DNA from: Phaeoceros laevis
Taxonomy: Eukaryota > Anthocerotophyta > Anthocerotopsida > Notothyladales
DNA length: 32,708 nucleotides
Assembly: GCA_049999765.1 (NCBI GenBank)
Contig: JBNGIQ010003293.1
Coordinates: forward strand, 1 to 32,708
Reading direction: 5' to 3'
The position numbers and the translations under genes were made by a program. Within the stretch, counting starts at the first letter, position 1. Each line of letters opens with the position of its first letter. The notes beneath the pieces were generated by a model. That model saw only the letters and a list, made by a program, of their open reading frames with translations. It did not search any database and was not told the DNA's origin. Below are positions 24,606 through 32,708 of this stretch, piece by piece.

Positions 24606-27600
24606 ATGAGTAGGTTGTCATTTAGGCCCCGCCCATTAGACATCCACAAGAAGCTGCCTATTGTAAAGTCTGTGAAAGACCTCGACAACGATGACAGTCC
24701 TGGAGTGTCACGAACTGTTCAGCACGGGCAGAATGCACTGGATGCCGAGACTGAGCTGGTAATCAACTTCCTGCAGCTCAACGCAATTTGGGCTGTGTGG
24801 GCAGTTGCACGTCACCGTTACTGATTTGGATGTACTCCCCAGATTTAGGATTGTCATCCTGGCAACTGTTGTTTCTCAACAGCTGACTCTTCGATTCTAG
24901 AGCATTACATGCTGACTTTGTGGACAATGCAGTGATTTTGATTTTGATTATGCTTCGTAACCTATGTCTCTGAGTGCTAAACAGGAGCCGCTGTGCAGGC
25001 AATTCCAACACCACAAGCAAGGAAAATTGCACCTTCTGAGATTCCAACACCTCAGTTCATTGTTGTGGACTCTTATGAAAAAGACTATACTCGGAGCTTT
25101 ATCCAACCTTCCTCATATTTGCGACTTCGAGGAGGTGGCTTCATCTTGATAGGCCTGCTTAGACAGAAAAGTTATCATTGTAGACTATCATTGCAAACAG
25201 ATTTTGATCACGGTGGAATGTTATTGTGTGCAGCCAGGAATGAGTCAGCTGAGTATGTGGAATATGATTTGGATGACGAGGACGAGGATTGGTTACAGCA
25301 GCTTAACAATGAACGCAAGATACTGTCACCTGAAAGGTTAGCATTGCAATGGTCTCCAAAGTATTTGGATTTTCCCGGAACTCCTGAGAGGGAAAGAGGA
25401 ACAGTTTCTGGCTTTCCTTCGCTGTTGGTTCATATTTACCATTGTACATATAGTGATCTCACCAAGCATTTGATTTGCAGGTTTGAGCGGATGTTGTATA
25501 AGATGGAACTTCTGGATCACAAGGCCAGGGAACGGATCGCAGGAGTGCCATCAAGCCTTGGGCAACCAATGCCCGTGGCACTTTCTAAAGAGAATGCAGT
25601 TGAGGTATAGTTGCTCACGTTGATTGTAAGAAGGAAAAAAAAGGTTCTTGTCCTGAAGTACTGCAGTGATGCTTTGGTCGCACTGCATGCACAGGCTGTT
25701 CAGTTCCTGTGCTGATGAAAACCTTGCAGGACTTCCCTTTCTGTCACGGTACATTTGCAGAATCTGGTAGCTGACTTCACATGCATTCTGCAATTTCCTC
25801 TTATAGGCTTTGCGAGCTCAGACCTCAAGACAAGCAATCCTGTCAGCAGTGTACGACTTTTGGAGGGCCAAGGTAATCTTTCTGCTTTGTGTTCTTTGTC
25901 ATGCAGTTCTATGATGGAAAGAGATGTTGAAATTAGTATCTCACAGCCACCTGGTGTGGCTTGAATATTAAAGTCTCAGAATTGTTTTTCTGTCTTGCAA
26001 CAGCGAGAGCGTTGGCAGAAGCCCATCCTTCGCCGATTACAGGTGAGATTTGTTTCATCTTGCTGACCCAGAAGTTGACTGTAGTGATAGGTTTAAGAAA
26101 TGTCTGGTGTGCTGAAGAGAGTTGTTTCAGGACATGAAGTTATTGTGATATTACGATAGTACCCATGTTCCGGAAAAGTTTCAGCTCATGTAGTCCCTTG
26201 CTTGATTTTGAGTTGTTTGTACTTCATTCTGACACGGTCCGGGATCTACCTTAAGAGATTTGCTACAGTTCTGTGCATATTTGTATGTCCAAAATTTTGA
26301 GGTTTCACTTATTTGGCTAGATTGTTCCCTCTCCTGAGAGCCAGTAATCTCAAACTTTTGCTTTGTCCATCCACAGCCAGCCCCATCGGTGAATGACACA
26401 AATCCGTTCAACGTCTTCAGGCCACGAGAGAAGGCTCATCGGCCTCATACCCGGCGGGTTAGTGGGCTTTTCACAGCCGAGTTATACAGAACAGGGTTTA
26501 TACCGGGCTTGTAATGGGGTCCATGCTTTTAGCTTATGCAAACTCCATATCTAAACTTATGTTGTGCATGTACAGATGCAGAGAAGAGAGAACGATGTGC
26601 AGTCATTTGAAAAGCTTCGAGAGGTACTGATTCCTGCTTACCTTCAATCATCAATGTGGATTTGAACAAGAGGTGCCACAGACGTTTCTCAGATTGCACC
26701 TTACCTCGTGACTGCACTGTGTTCTTTTGGTGTCTTTCTTATAACATAATTAGTTATAATATCTATATGTTACGCAGGTTCGTCGCAACTTGGAGCACTC
26801 TAGAGCCGTGTTAAAACTTCTCCAAAAGGTATGCAGGAGCCTCCAGTCACTGGGCTTACGTGGTAACCTGCTTTATACAATAGGTGGCAGACTTGACTCA
26901 GTTCATCATGCATTTTCATTTGGGGAAACCTTTGCATGCCTCCCATGACTTATTTGTGTTATCGAACTTAAGGTGCAACGCTTTTGGTTTTTTAGAGGGA
27001 AGAGAAGAAGAGAGAGCTTGTGGAGTGTGAGGTGATGCTGCAAAGGGGCCAGATAAGGTCAAGGGTAAGTGTGCTTCTGTACGGAGACTCTGGTTTTTAG
27101 TTACCTGAAGTGTGTTGTGACGGCTCCTGATGTTCAATTGCTATGGCATTTGGTGCGCTATGCAGCATGATGCTCGTCAGGATGAGGATGGTTTGATAAA
27201 TAATTCAATGCTTCCTCCTCTTCCAAGGAAGTCTAAGCAACCAGATGAATACATGAAGAACAGGACGAGCTATCCGGTTGGGGCTTTCGATCAGATCAAT
27301 GGGCACACACGTATGCGGAGTTCGTTTGATGTGTCGCCACCTGCAACAGACGGTGCAGCTATGGCAGACTCGACAGATCAGCTAAGGCGAAAGCGCAAGA
27401 GAAGGCGATTCCCTCCCCAGCGCAGCAGACCAGCAAAACCAGTATGTTATTGTTTTGTGTGAATGGGCCTCATATTTGAAACGGATTATGGATTGTAGCA
27501 GGTCAGAGATGGATGTAAGTACGGTGGAATGATGGATGTGAGTAAAGTGGATTATTGTTGCTGTGTGCAGATCAGCAAAATGGACTCTTTGGAGCCTGTA

Positions 27601-27939
27601 TTATTGTTTACACAACCCTTAGACCCAGAGAAATTAGTAGCTGCTGGGATAAAGCCCCCCTTGGACCCTCCTGTCCAGAATGGCTCAACAGCAGCGCCAT
27701 ACCGATGGCATGGTAGAATGGGGCGTGGTGGCCGCATAATCTTTGACCGTTGCAACCCTTTTACCCGGACTCCTTTAGGTAGCAGTCCTGTAACATTTTC
27801 TTCCAATCCTGTACCATCAGCTTTAGAGAGGTCTCACTCTCCACCTCCACCGAGGTTGGGTGTAGAAGACGAGGCAGATCCTCCAGGCATGGAAACAGAT
27901 GCGGCTGCGGTCCCTGACAATGTTGGAAGTATAATTTGA
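24606..27939 (+). CDS. EPL1: Enhancer of Polycomb-like protein (EPL1, NuA4 subunit)
   Basis: Twelve exons: 24606-24758, 24999-25134, 25234-25336, 25481-25604, 25807-25872, 26004-26042, 26377-26457, 26576-26623, 26778-26828, 26996-27064, 27166-27441 and 27571-27939. They give 504 residues with all phases closing. The N-terminus MSRLSFRPRPLDIHKKLPIV is the family hallmark. The EPcA region follows: EIPTPQFIVVDSYEKDYTRS, EYVEYDLDDEDEDWL, FERMLYKMELLDHKARER, AVYDFWRAK, RERWQKPILRRLQ and NPFNVFRPREKAHRPHTRR. Then come a charged helix, a basic RRKRKRRR stretch and a C-terminal Arg/Gly-Pro/Ser-rich tail. In yeast and animals EPL1 scaffolds the NuA4/piccolo histone H4/H2A acetyltransferase, bridging Esa1, Yng2 and Eaf6. 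Several internal exons are very short (39-69 bases), and many introns keep phase 0, which would permit exon skipping. Confidence 0.94.
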
Positions 27940-28607
27940 CAGCTGTCTAAATTGCCTGTCTATGCAGGTGAGGCTGTGGGGGTGGGGGATGACAACCAGA
28001 TCTAGAAGTAGCTCTTGCGATTGAAAGAGGTCACCTGCTTTTGATATGTGTCCAGGACCAGGATCTCTAATGGGTCATCGGAGCATGGTTCCTGCTGTAT
28101 TATTAGCCTGTACTCTGTCTGCGTTGTGTTCTGCCGGAGGTTTGAGAATCTTCGGGGGCATGAGCTGTTTCTCATTCTTTACGATGCTGTGATGGAACAG
28201 CAAGACTGGAGCTTGTACCTAGGTCTGGGAGTGAGCTGTAGATGGGAAATTGGCATGATCCACTTTCTGGACAGAAGTTTTGTTTAAATTTCTACTCGAT
28301 TCATTTCTGGAGTTGACCAATTGTACATATTGGAAACCAAAAGATGTACACTTGTATTGCAGTGTTTGACTGCTCCTGGTTGTTTCTTCTTCCTTCCTGT
28401 GTTTTTCCCCCTCTTGGGTTTTACAAGTAGACTATCTTCCTCCCTCTCTGTTTTCCCTTGTTACGTGCAGTGGTCTCATGTGGGTTTTACTAGTGGATAG
28501 TGGATATGTACCTGCCTGCATTCTCGGATCGGATTCGTTTCAGAATGTAGAGCCATGAATAGGGCAAGCACCACGCTGGTGGCAGGGTGAAGGGGTGAAG
28601 GTAAGCT
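27940..28607 (+). other. EPL1 3' region and spacer to the hydrolase gene
   Basis: About 670 bases, T-rich toward the middle, presumably EPL1 3' untranslated sequence followed by the hydrolase promoter. There are no conserved frames. A GTAAGC directly before the hydrolase ATG could be a splice donor of an alternative upstream exon. Confidence 0.45.
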
Positions 28608-29717
28608 ATGGCTTCCGGGCTGACGCCGCCTCAGCCCTGCCAGGGCGTTCCTGCACAGTGCTGCCACTGCTCCGGAGCCGGCACATCAGGGAGGAGGACG
28701 AAGTCTTGCGCTATCAGAAGATTGCCCGGTGTTGATGGCAGGTACCTGCCTACCGCCAGGAGAAGCATCCTTCCCACTCAGGTGCGCGCAGGTCGGCATT
28801 TGCTCGTCTCCTGGGACAGGCCCGGTCTTGAAGTTATCAAACCAGCCATTCTCAAGTCACCAGAATGCGCGGCCGCAGTGGCTCGACGGAGGCATCAGCA
28901 CCTGGTAAGAGCTCGAACTGAGGAGCAGGAGGAGCAAACCTTGGAAATGGATGAGGAGTGCGAGCTGGTTAACGGGTCGGAGGTGAGGATCGGGGACTTC
29001 GGGGCCTACTTCGTGCAAGGAATCAAAAACAACAACGGGCTGGGTGTGCTGGTGCTCTCGGACGTCCTGGGGTACCAGAATGCTGACACCCGGGTGTTCA
29101 TCACCGAGCTGGCCTGCTTCGGCTACAATGTTCTGTTGCCTGACCTTTTCCGGGGAGTGCCCTGGTCGGACTCCAGGGGCAAGGATGAGTACGAGCAGTG
29201 GCGGAGCCTCCACCCCCCTGAGCGCGTACAGCAGGACATCGATGCTGCCGCCGCATGGCTCAACCAGGAGCTCATTGGCGGCAGCGATCGGCCCGAGAAG
29301 CTGGCTCTGGTGGGGTTCTGCTTCGGAGGCGGCCGGCTGGTGGAGACGCTGGCCCGGGACGAGGATGGCAGGTTCGGAGCGGCCGCCTTCTTCTACGGAA
29401 CCAGGTTCGACCCGGCACTGGCCTCCAGGATCCGCATCCCTCTGCTCCTGGTAGTGGGAGACAGTGACCCCCTGTGCACAGTGGAGACCGTCCGGCAGTT
29501 GGAGCAGAGTGTGCCAGGCTCTGTGGCCAAGGTGTTTGAAGGAGCCGGCCATGCCTTCGCGCATCGTCCCTCCTCCTTTGCCGATGACTCTTACTCGGTG
29601 GATGCCGGCACCGCGCTCCGACAGTGGTTGCATGATCACCTCGATGCACCTGCACAACAGGATGACGAGGAACAGGCAGAAGTGGAAGTGGTGGAAGGGC
29701 AGGGGCTGGATTTCTAG
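28608..29717 (+). CDS. Dienelactone hydrolase family protein, probably plastid-targeted, intronless
   Basis: One uninterrupted frame of 369 residues. Residues 1 to about 113 are basic, Ser/Cys-rich and unlike the family, consistent with a transit peptide; the conserved part begins near MDEECELVNGSEVRI (114). It has the alpha/beta-hydrolase order of the dienelactone hydrolase family: LVLSDVLGY, VLLPDLFRG, nucleophile elbow GFCFGGG with Cys238, acid Asp287 in GDSDP, and base His315 in GAGHAF. The cysteine nucleophile, rather than serine, is diagnostic. Bacterial members open dienelactones, and eukaryotic relatives act as broad esterases; the substrate here is unknown. The acidic C-terminal tail is extra. 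The gene is intronless and clearly GC-richer than its neighbours, unlike every other multi-domain gene here, suggesting a retrocopy or transfer. The 287-codon antisense frame is a shadow. Confidence 0.88.
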   Translation: MASGLTPPQPCQGVPAQCCHCSGAGTSGRRTKSCAIRRLPGVDGRYLPTARRSILPTQVRAGRHLLVSWDRPGLEVIKPAILKSPECAAAVARRRHQHLVRARTEEQEEQTLEMDEECELVNGSEVRIGDFGAYFVQGIKNNNGLGVLVLSDVLGYQNADTRVFITELACFGYNVLLPDLFRGVPWSDSRGKDEYEQWRSLHPPERVQQDIDAAAAWLNQELIGGSDRPEKLALVGFCFGGGRLVETLARDEDGRFGAAAFFYGTRFDPALASRIRIPLLLVVGDSDPLCTVETVRQLEQSVPGSVAKVFEGAGHAFAHRPSSFADDSYSVDAGTALRQWLHDHLDAPAQQDDEEQAEVEVVEGQGLDF

Positions 29718-30050
29718 CATTTTTTCGCTTTTGGTGCCTATTCCGCACTACCGGTTGTGTTTTGGGTTGTCCTTCCTTCCAGGAAACCAATGCCGGAGGA
29801 CTTTACGTCTGGTCAATGAGTTCTCTGTTTTTCAGCAACTTCCTACTGACAGCAGCTGGAACAAGTTCCAGCAGACGATTGCGTTGAGCGTAACGTATAG
29901 CTAGCGTTGGTCTGAAGCAATGGTCGAAACAGATGTCGGTGGCCTATGTATCATAGTACTGTAGGCAAGAAGATGTATGTGGGGTGGCCTGTCTTGCTTC
30001 CGCCAAGTTGTTCACCTAGTGTGTCGTGATGCCTGAACCCTTGCCTGTAA
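29718..30050. other. Convergent 3' spacer
   Basis: About 330 bases between the stop of the plus-strand hydrolase and the stop of the minus-strand coiled-coil gene. They contain both 3' untranslated regions. No gene is seen. Confidence 0.5.
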
Positions 30051-31189
30051 TCACTTCGTGTATTTTGAGCGCAGAGCTTCTATGCTCTTCTCCAGTGACT
30101 TCATCAGCTCGGGGACAGCCGTTTTGCTGACTGCTTGATGCAAAGAAGGACGTTATTAGAGATGAGACAGCTGTAGCGTAGGTATCCAGTATGCTGAACA
30201 GCTGGAAGGGAGAGAGTGTGAAGGAATCTTACAGGGCGACTGCGTGGCTGCAGTAATCTCCTCACACGCAACCTGCTAAATGACAGTAATTCCGAAGGAG
30301 TACTTTGAGTACAGATGCCACTGCACTCACAAGTGTAGAGGAGGACCATACAATGGCGCATTGCACACTATGCCAGACATCCAAGGACAGCGAAAGCCAC
30401 TGTCATCCAGACGCCGTGCAGGATTGGAGGATGATAGTCAAGATGGTAGTCATGAGTGCAATGTTAGAGGATGTGGGACACCATGAGGCAGAAAGAAACT
30501 AAGATGCCTATGCCATTTTTCAATGCGACCATATATGTATGCGTGCATAATGAAGTAGGAAATGCCCCACCCTAAGCACCCTACTACGGTTTGCTCACAT
30601 TTCAAGGCTATTTTGCAGGGCTGTCAAGGAGGAAAGCTGAGCTTAGGATGTTATGCAGTGATCGAACAGAGTAACTGGACTACCGATCACCTGGATTTCA
30701 TTAAAATCTTCAGCAGAGTCGGCAATAAAGTCCCTGTGTTCGTTATCCACATCTTCCGCAATTTTTTTGGAGGACTGCAGATCAAGCTGCGAGAAAAACC
30801 AGGTTTCGAGGCCAATTCATAATTACAAGCATCTTCTTAGACAAGTCAGCAGAGGCGGACGGGAAGGCAGAAAGCTTTGTGACAGAATTGCGCTGCAACA
30901 TTTTCAAAAACAACATCCATCGTCCGCCTACCTTCACCCGCTTGGACAGCCTGGCAGTGGATGTTGCCAGCTCCTTGACAAACGAGGCATGACTTTCCTC
31001 CAGATTGTTCTTCATTTCCTCCAGCCGAGACATCATGCTTTCTCGGACATCCTGCAGGCCTGCCTTGCCAGAAGCGACTTTGCCAGCTGCAGGAGGAGCC
31101 GAGCCTGTTAAAACAGTAGCCGGTGACGGAAGCTGCACATGCTTGGAACCTCGGCTGGCCGCGCTAGCTCGGCGTGTCCTGGCACTCAT
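30051..31189 (-). CDS. Small coiled-coil protein of unknown function
   Basis: Proposed exons are 31189-30932, 30786-30691, 30272-30233 and 30130-30051, joining in phase to 157 residues. The N-terminus (MSARTRRASAASRGSKHVQ) is basic and low-complexity. Residues about 46-86 (VRESMMSRLEEMKNNLEESH to LSKRVK) form a likely amphipathic helix. The middle is acidic (KKIAEDVDNEHRDFIADSAE). The end is helical (VPELMKSLEKSIEALRSKYT). I do not recognise the family; a chromosomal, kinetochore or cytoskeletal adaptor is conceivable but unsupported. Intron 2 (30273-30690, 418 bases) is long for this locus and may hide another exon. The first two exons and the last are convincing by phase and codon texture; the 40-base third exon is weaker. 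Confidence 0.6.
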
Positions 31190-31823
31190 CCCGCGCCTCC
31201 TGCTCTCTAACCTGTGCGCAAGATTGAGGATAACGTCATCTACACTGCACCGAGCGTGTCTGGCACAACAAATGAATCTGCAGCAGCAGCAGCAGTGGAA
31301 CAGCGATCATATCATCTCACCGCACCACGCAGCTATCGTCGTTGATGTTGTATTGGCGGGAGAGAAGCAACCAGTAGCTGGCTACAGTGGGAAAATCCTC
31401 ACCGTACGTTCTTGCACCACGTGGAGAGCCAGCTTGCAGCGGTAGATGGAGGCAGTAATGTAAGTAAACAAAGTAAACAAGCACGGACAGGTGCCAGTGG
31501 TGGTTGTGTGGAACGGCTACCCGAAAGGACATGATGAGTTCAGGACGTGCGTGAGGCAGCGGCCCGTTTCGGGCCGATGGTGACAGAGAGTGGCAGAGGG
31601 GGGCATCATGCAACCGTTCATGCAATGGTACAGCGAGGCGATCAGAAAAGCAGTGGTCCTGCCTTGTCGCGCAGCATGCAATAGGGCCCCACTCTTGGCT
31701 GGCCTTCTGCAGCCCGTTTCGGGCCTCTTCATTATCGGAATTGTAATCCCGGTACGATAACATTGGGAGCAGAATATTCGGCGCGGATTGCCCAGTAATG
31801 AATCTTTGACCGGCCAGCGCGGG
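31190..31823. other. Divergent promoter region
   Basis: It lies between the start of the minus-strand coiled-coil gene and a TATA box for a plus-strand transcript. It contains a short CAG run (about 31276-31290) and no recognisable coding segment; the minus-strand frame 31317-31856 has no family features. Confidence 0.45.
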
Positions 31824-31831
31824 TATATAAA
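31824..31831 (+). promoter_or_regulatory. TATA box of a plus-strand gene running off the right edge
   Basis: GGGTATATAAACC carries a consensus TATATAAA at 31824-31831 in otherwise GC-rich sequence. A transcription start about 30 bases downstream (near 31855-31865) would give a leader containing the inverted repeat and short ORF described below. The main coding region is not in the window. Confidence 0.55.
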
Positions 31832-31920
31832 CCGCCTCGGCCGGTGCCCCCATCATCGTCTATACACTTGTGTGTCCTGCCGTTGTCCCGGGCCCGGGTT
31901 GGTGTGCCAGTAGTGGTGGT

Positions 31921-32034
31921 GTGCGCGCGCGGGCTTCGTTCCTGGCCCTTCTGTGTGAAGCCACGATGATGGCGGCTAGGTCATGCCGTTCATGCTGGCT
32001 CCCGCCGCCCTCCTCCCAGCCCGCGCGCGCGCAC
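31921..32034 (+). repeat. GC-rich inverted repeat in the presumed leader
   Basis: GTGCGCGCGCGGGCT at 31921-31935 is the reverse complement of AGCCCGCGCGCGCAC, found at 32018-32034 with one extra GC unit. The 15-base arms flank a loop of about 82 bases. As RNA it would form a very stable stem just after the proposed transcription start, expected to hinder scanning ribosomes. Simple GC-dinucleotide expansion could also produce it by chance. Confidence 0.6.
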
Positions 32035-32037
32035 TAG
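31966..32037 (+). CDS. Possible upstream ORF (23 codons)
   Basis: This is the first ATG pair after the proposed start site (ATGATGGCGG), opening a 23-codon frame that ends in TAG at 32035-32037, inside and just past the right arm of the inverted repeat. The peptide is Arg/Pro/Ser-rich and unlike any known protein. If the leader model is right, it would act as an upstream ORF on the main gene; otherwise it is chance. Confidence 0.25.
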   Translation: MMAARSCRSCWLPPPSSQPARAH

Positions 32038-32708
32038 CTGAAATAGCCTGAGCTCTCACGTTTTTGTTGAAGCGCTTCACGGCAGAGGACACCGATCGCA
32101 GGCTCTCTTCTTTCCGAGGATATATGTTTGGCTACTCAAACCGTTTGATACATTTGCGCATGCTTTTGTCCCAGCCTGTGACTTAGATCTGCGACTTCTC
32201 TGTGTTCACCGCGGTTCCTCTTCGATTGGCCAGCAGATGCTTGGGTAAGTCCTTGTATGCTCAGCAGTTTGGCACCCGCGAGGGGCCCGTTAGTGGATGG
32301 ACAGTTTTTTGCACGGCGTCAGGACATAGCATGTGTGTGAAGTCTCCTATTCTAGATGTGAAAGTCGCACTCCCTGCCCGTTGTAGCTGCGGACCAAGAG
32401 TTCAGTCCTGGCGGCAGTGATAGGACGTGGTTTTGTTTACTTTCGAGTTCTGTGAAGGTGTCGATTGCTTGTATTTTGCTTGCTAGTGGTTCAGTTACAT
32501 TACCAGTCAGCGTGATCGCAGGTAAGAATGTGCAGCTTCAAGTGGAGGTTCAAGTTAGCGACTGCTCTCTTTACTCTTGCTCACACCTCAAGGCTTGATG
32601 TTCCTTTGCCGTTGTTAGGAGATTGGACATCGAGCCTTGAGTTGTGTGCGAGCGGAAATTGAAACAGTTTTTACAGCTTTGAAGATTCTTTCCAGATGAG
32701 GCCCGGGC
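32038..32708 (+). other. Presumed leader/intron sequence of an edge gene
   Basis: There is no conserved coding segment. A good splice donor (TTGG|GTAAGT, donor at 32245) could end a non-coding first exon. At 32519-32526 CAG|GTAAG combines an acceptor and a donor with no exon between. The gene that uses these sites would lie to the right of the window. Confidence 0.35.

Noticed and set aside
28857-29720. 287-codon minus-strand open frame
   Set aside because: It lies exactly opposite the dienelactone hydrolase core; high GC keeps the antisense frame open, and its translation is low-complexity with no family motif.

Overview
This is a stretch of nuclear DNA from a streptophyte, most likely an early-diverging land plant (bryophyte grade) or a close algal relative. 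The protein genes are typical plant genes split by many short GT-AG introns, mostly about 75-190 bases. There is a plant-type tRNA-Tyr with an intron, a large plant purple acid phosphatase and chloroplast-type transit peptides. A methionine synthase reductase (MTRR) gene is the most telling marker. It serves cobalamin-dependent methionine synthase, which flowering plants lack but many green algae, and by published report hornworts, retain. With moderate GC and compact genes, a hornwort or charophyte alga is my best guess; this is inference, not proof.

Layout, left to right. 1-1303 has small repeats and no gene. 1304-3320 (-) is a membrane-associated prostaglandin E synthase 2-like protein. 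3321-4704 is non-coding apart from a broken copy of part of that gene's first exon. 4705-5308 (-) is ribosomal protein eS27. 6120-8432 (+) is a plastid/mitochondrial glyoxylate/succinic semialdehyde reductase. 8552-9062 looks like a non-autonomous DNA transposon (MITE-like). 9366-12577 (+) is the MTRR gene, convergent with a purple acid phosphatase at 12772-15812 (-). tRNA-Tyr is at 16476-16558 (+) and the DEAH-box helicase PRP43/DHX15 at 16861-20129 (-). A 4.5 kb AT-rich, repeat-bearing stretch follows, with an unresolved, possibly broken minus-strand gene near 23.4-24.0 kb. 24606-27939 (+) is an Enhancer-of-Polycomb (EPL1) homologue, 28608-29717 (+) an intronless GC-rich dienelactone hydrolase, and 30051-31189 (-) a small coiled-coil protein I do not recognise. 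From 31.8 kb a TATA box, a GC-rich inverted repeat and a short upstream ORF suggest the leader of a plus-strand gene that continues past the window.

The genes do not form an operon or known cluster. Most are housekeeping genes for translation, splicing, chromatin, phosphate release and aldehyde detoxification. Splice sites were assigned by hand, by joining conserved protein segments across GT-AG introns and checking codon phase. For seven of the eight multi-exon or intronless protein genes the family match supports the joined reading frame; for the coiled-coil gene only phase continuity does. No transcript evidence was available.
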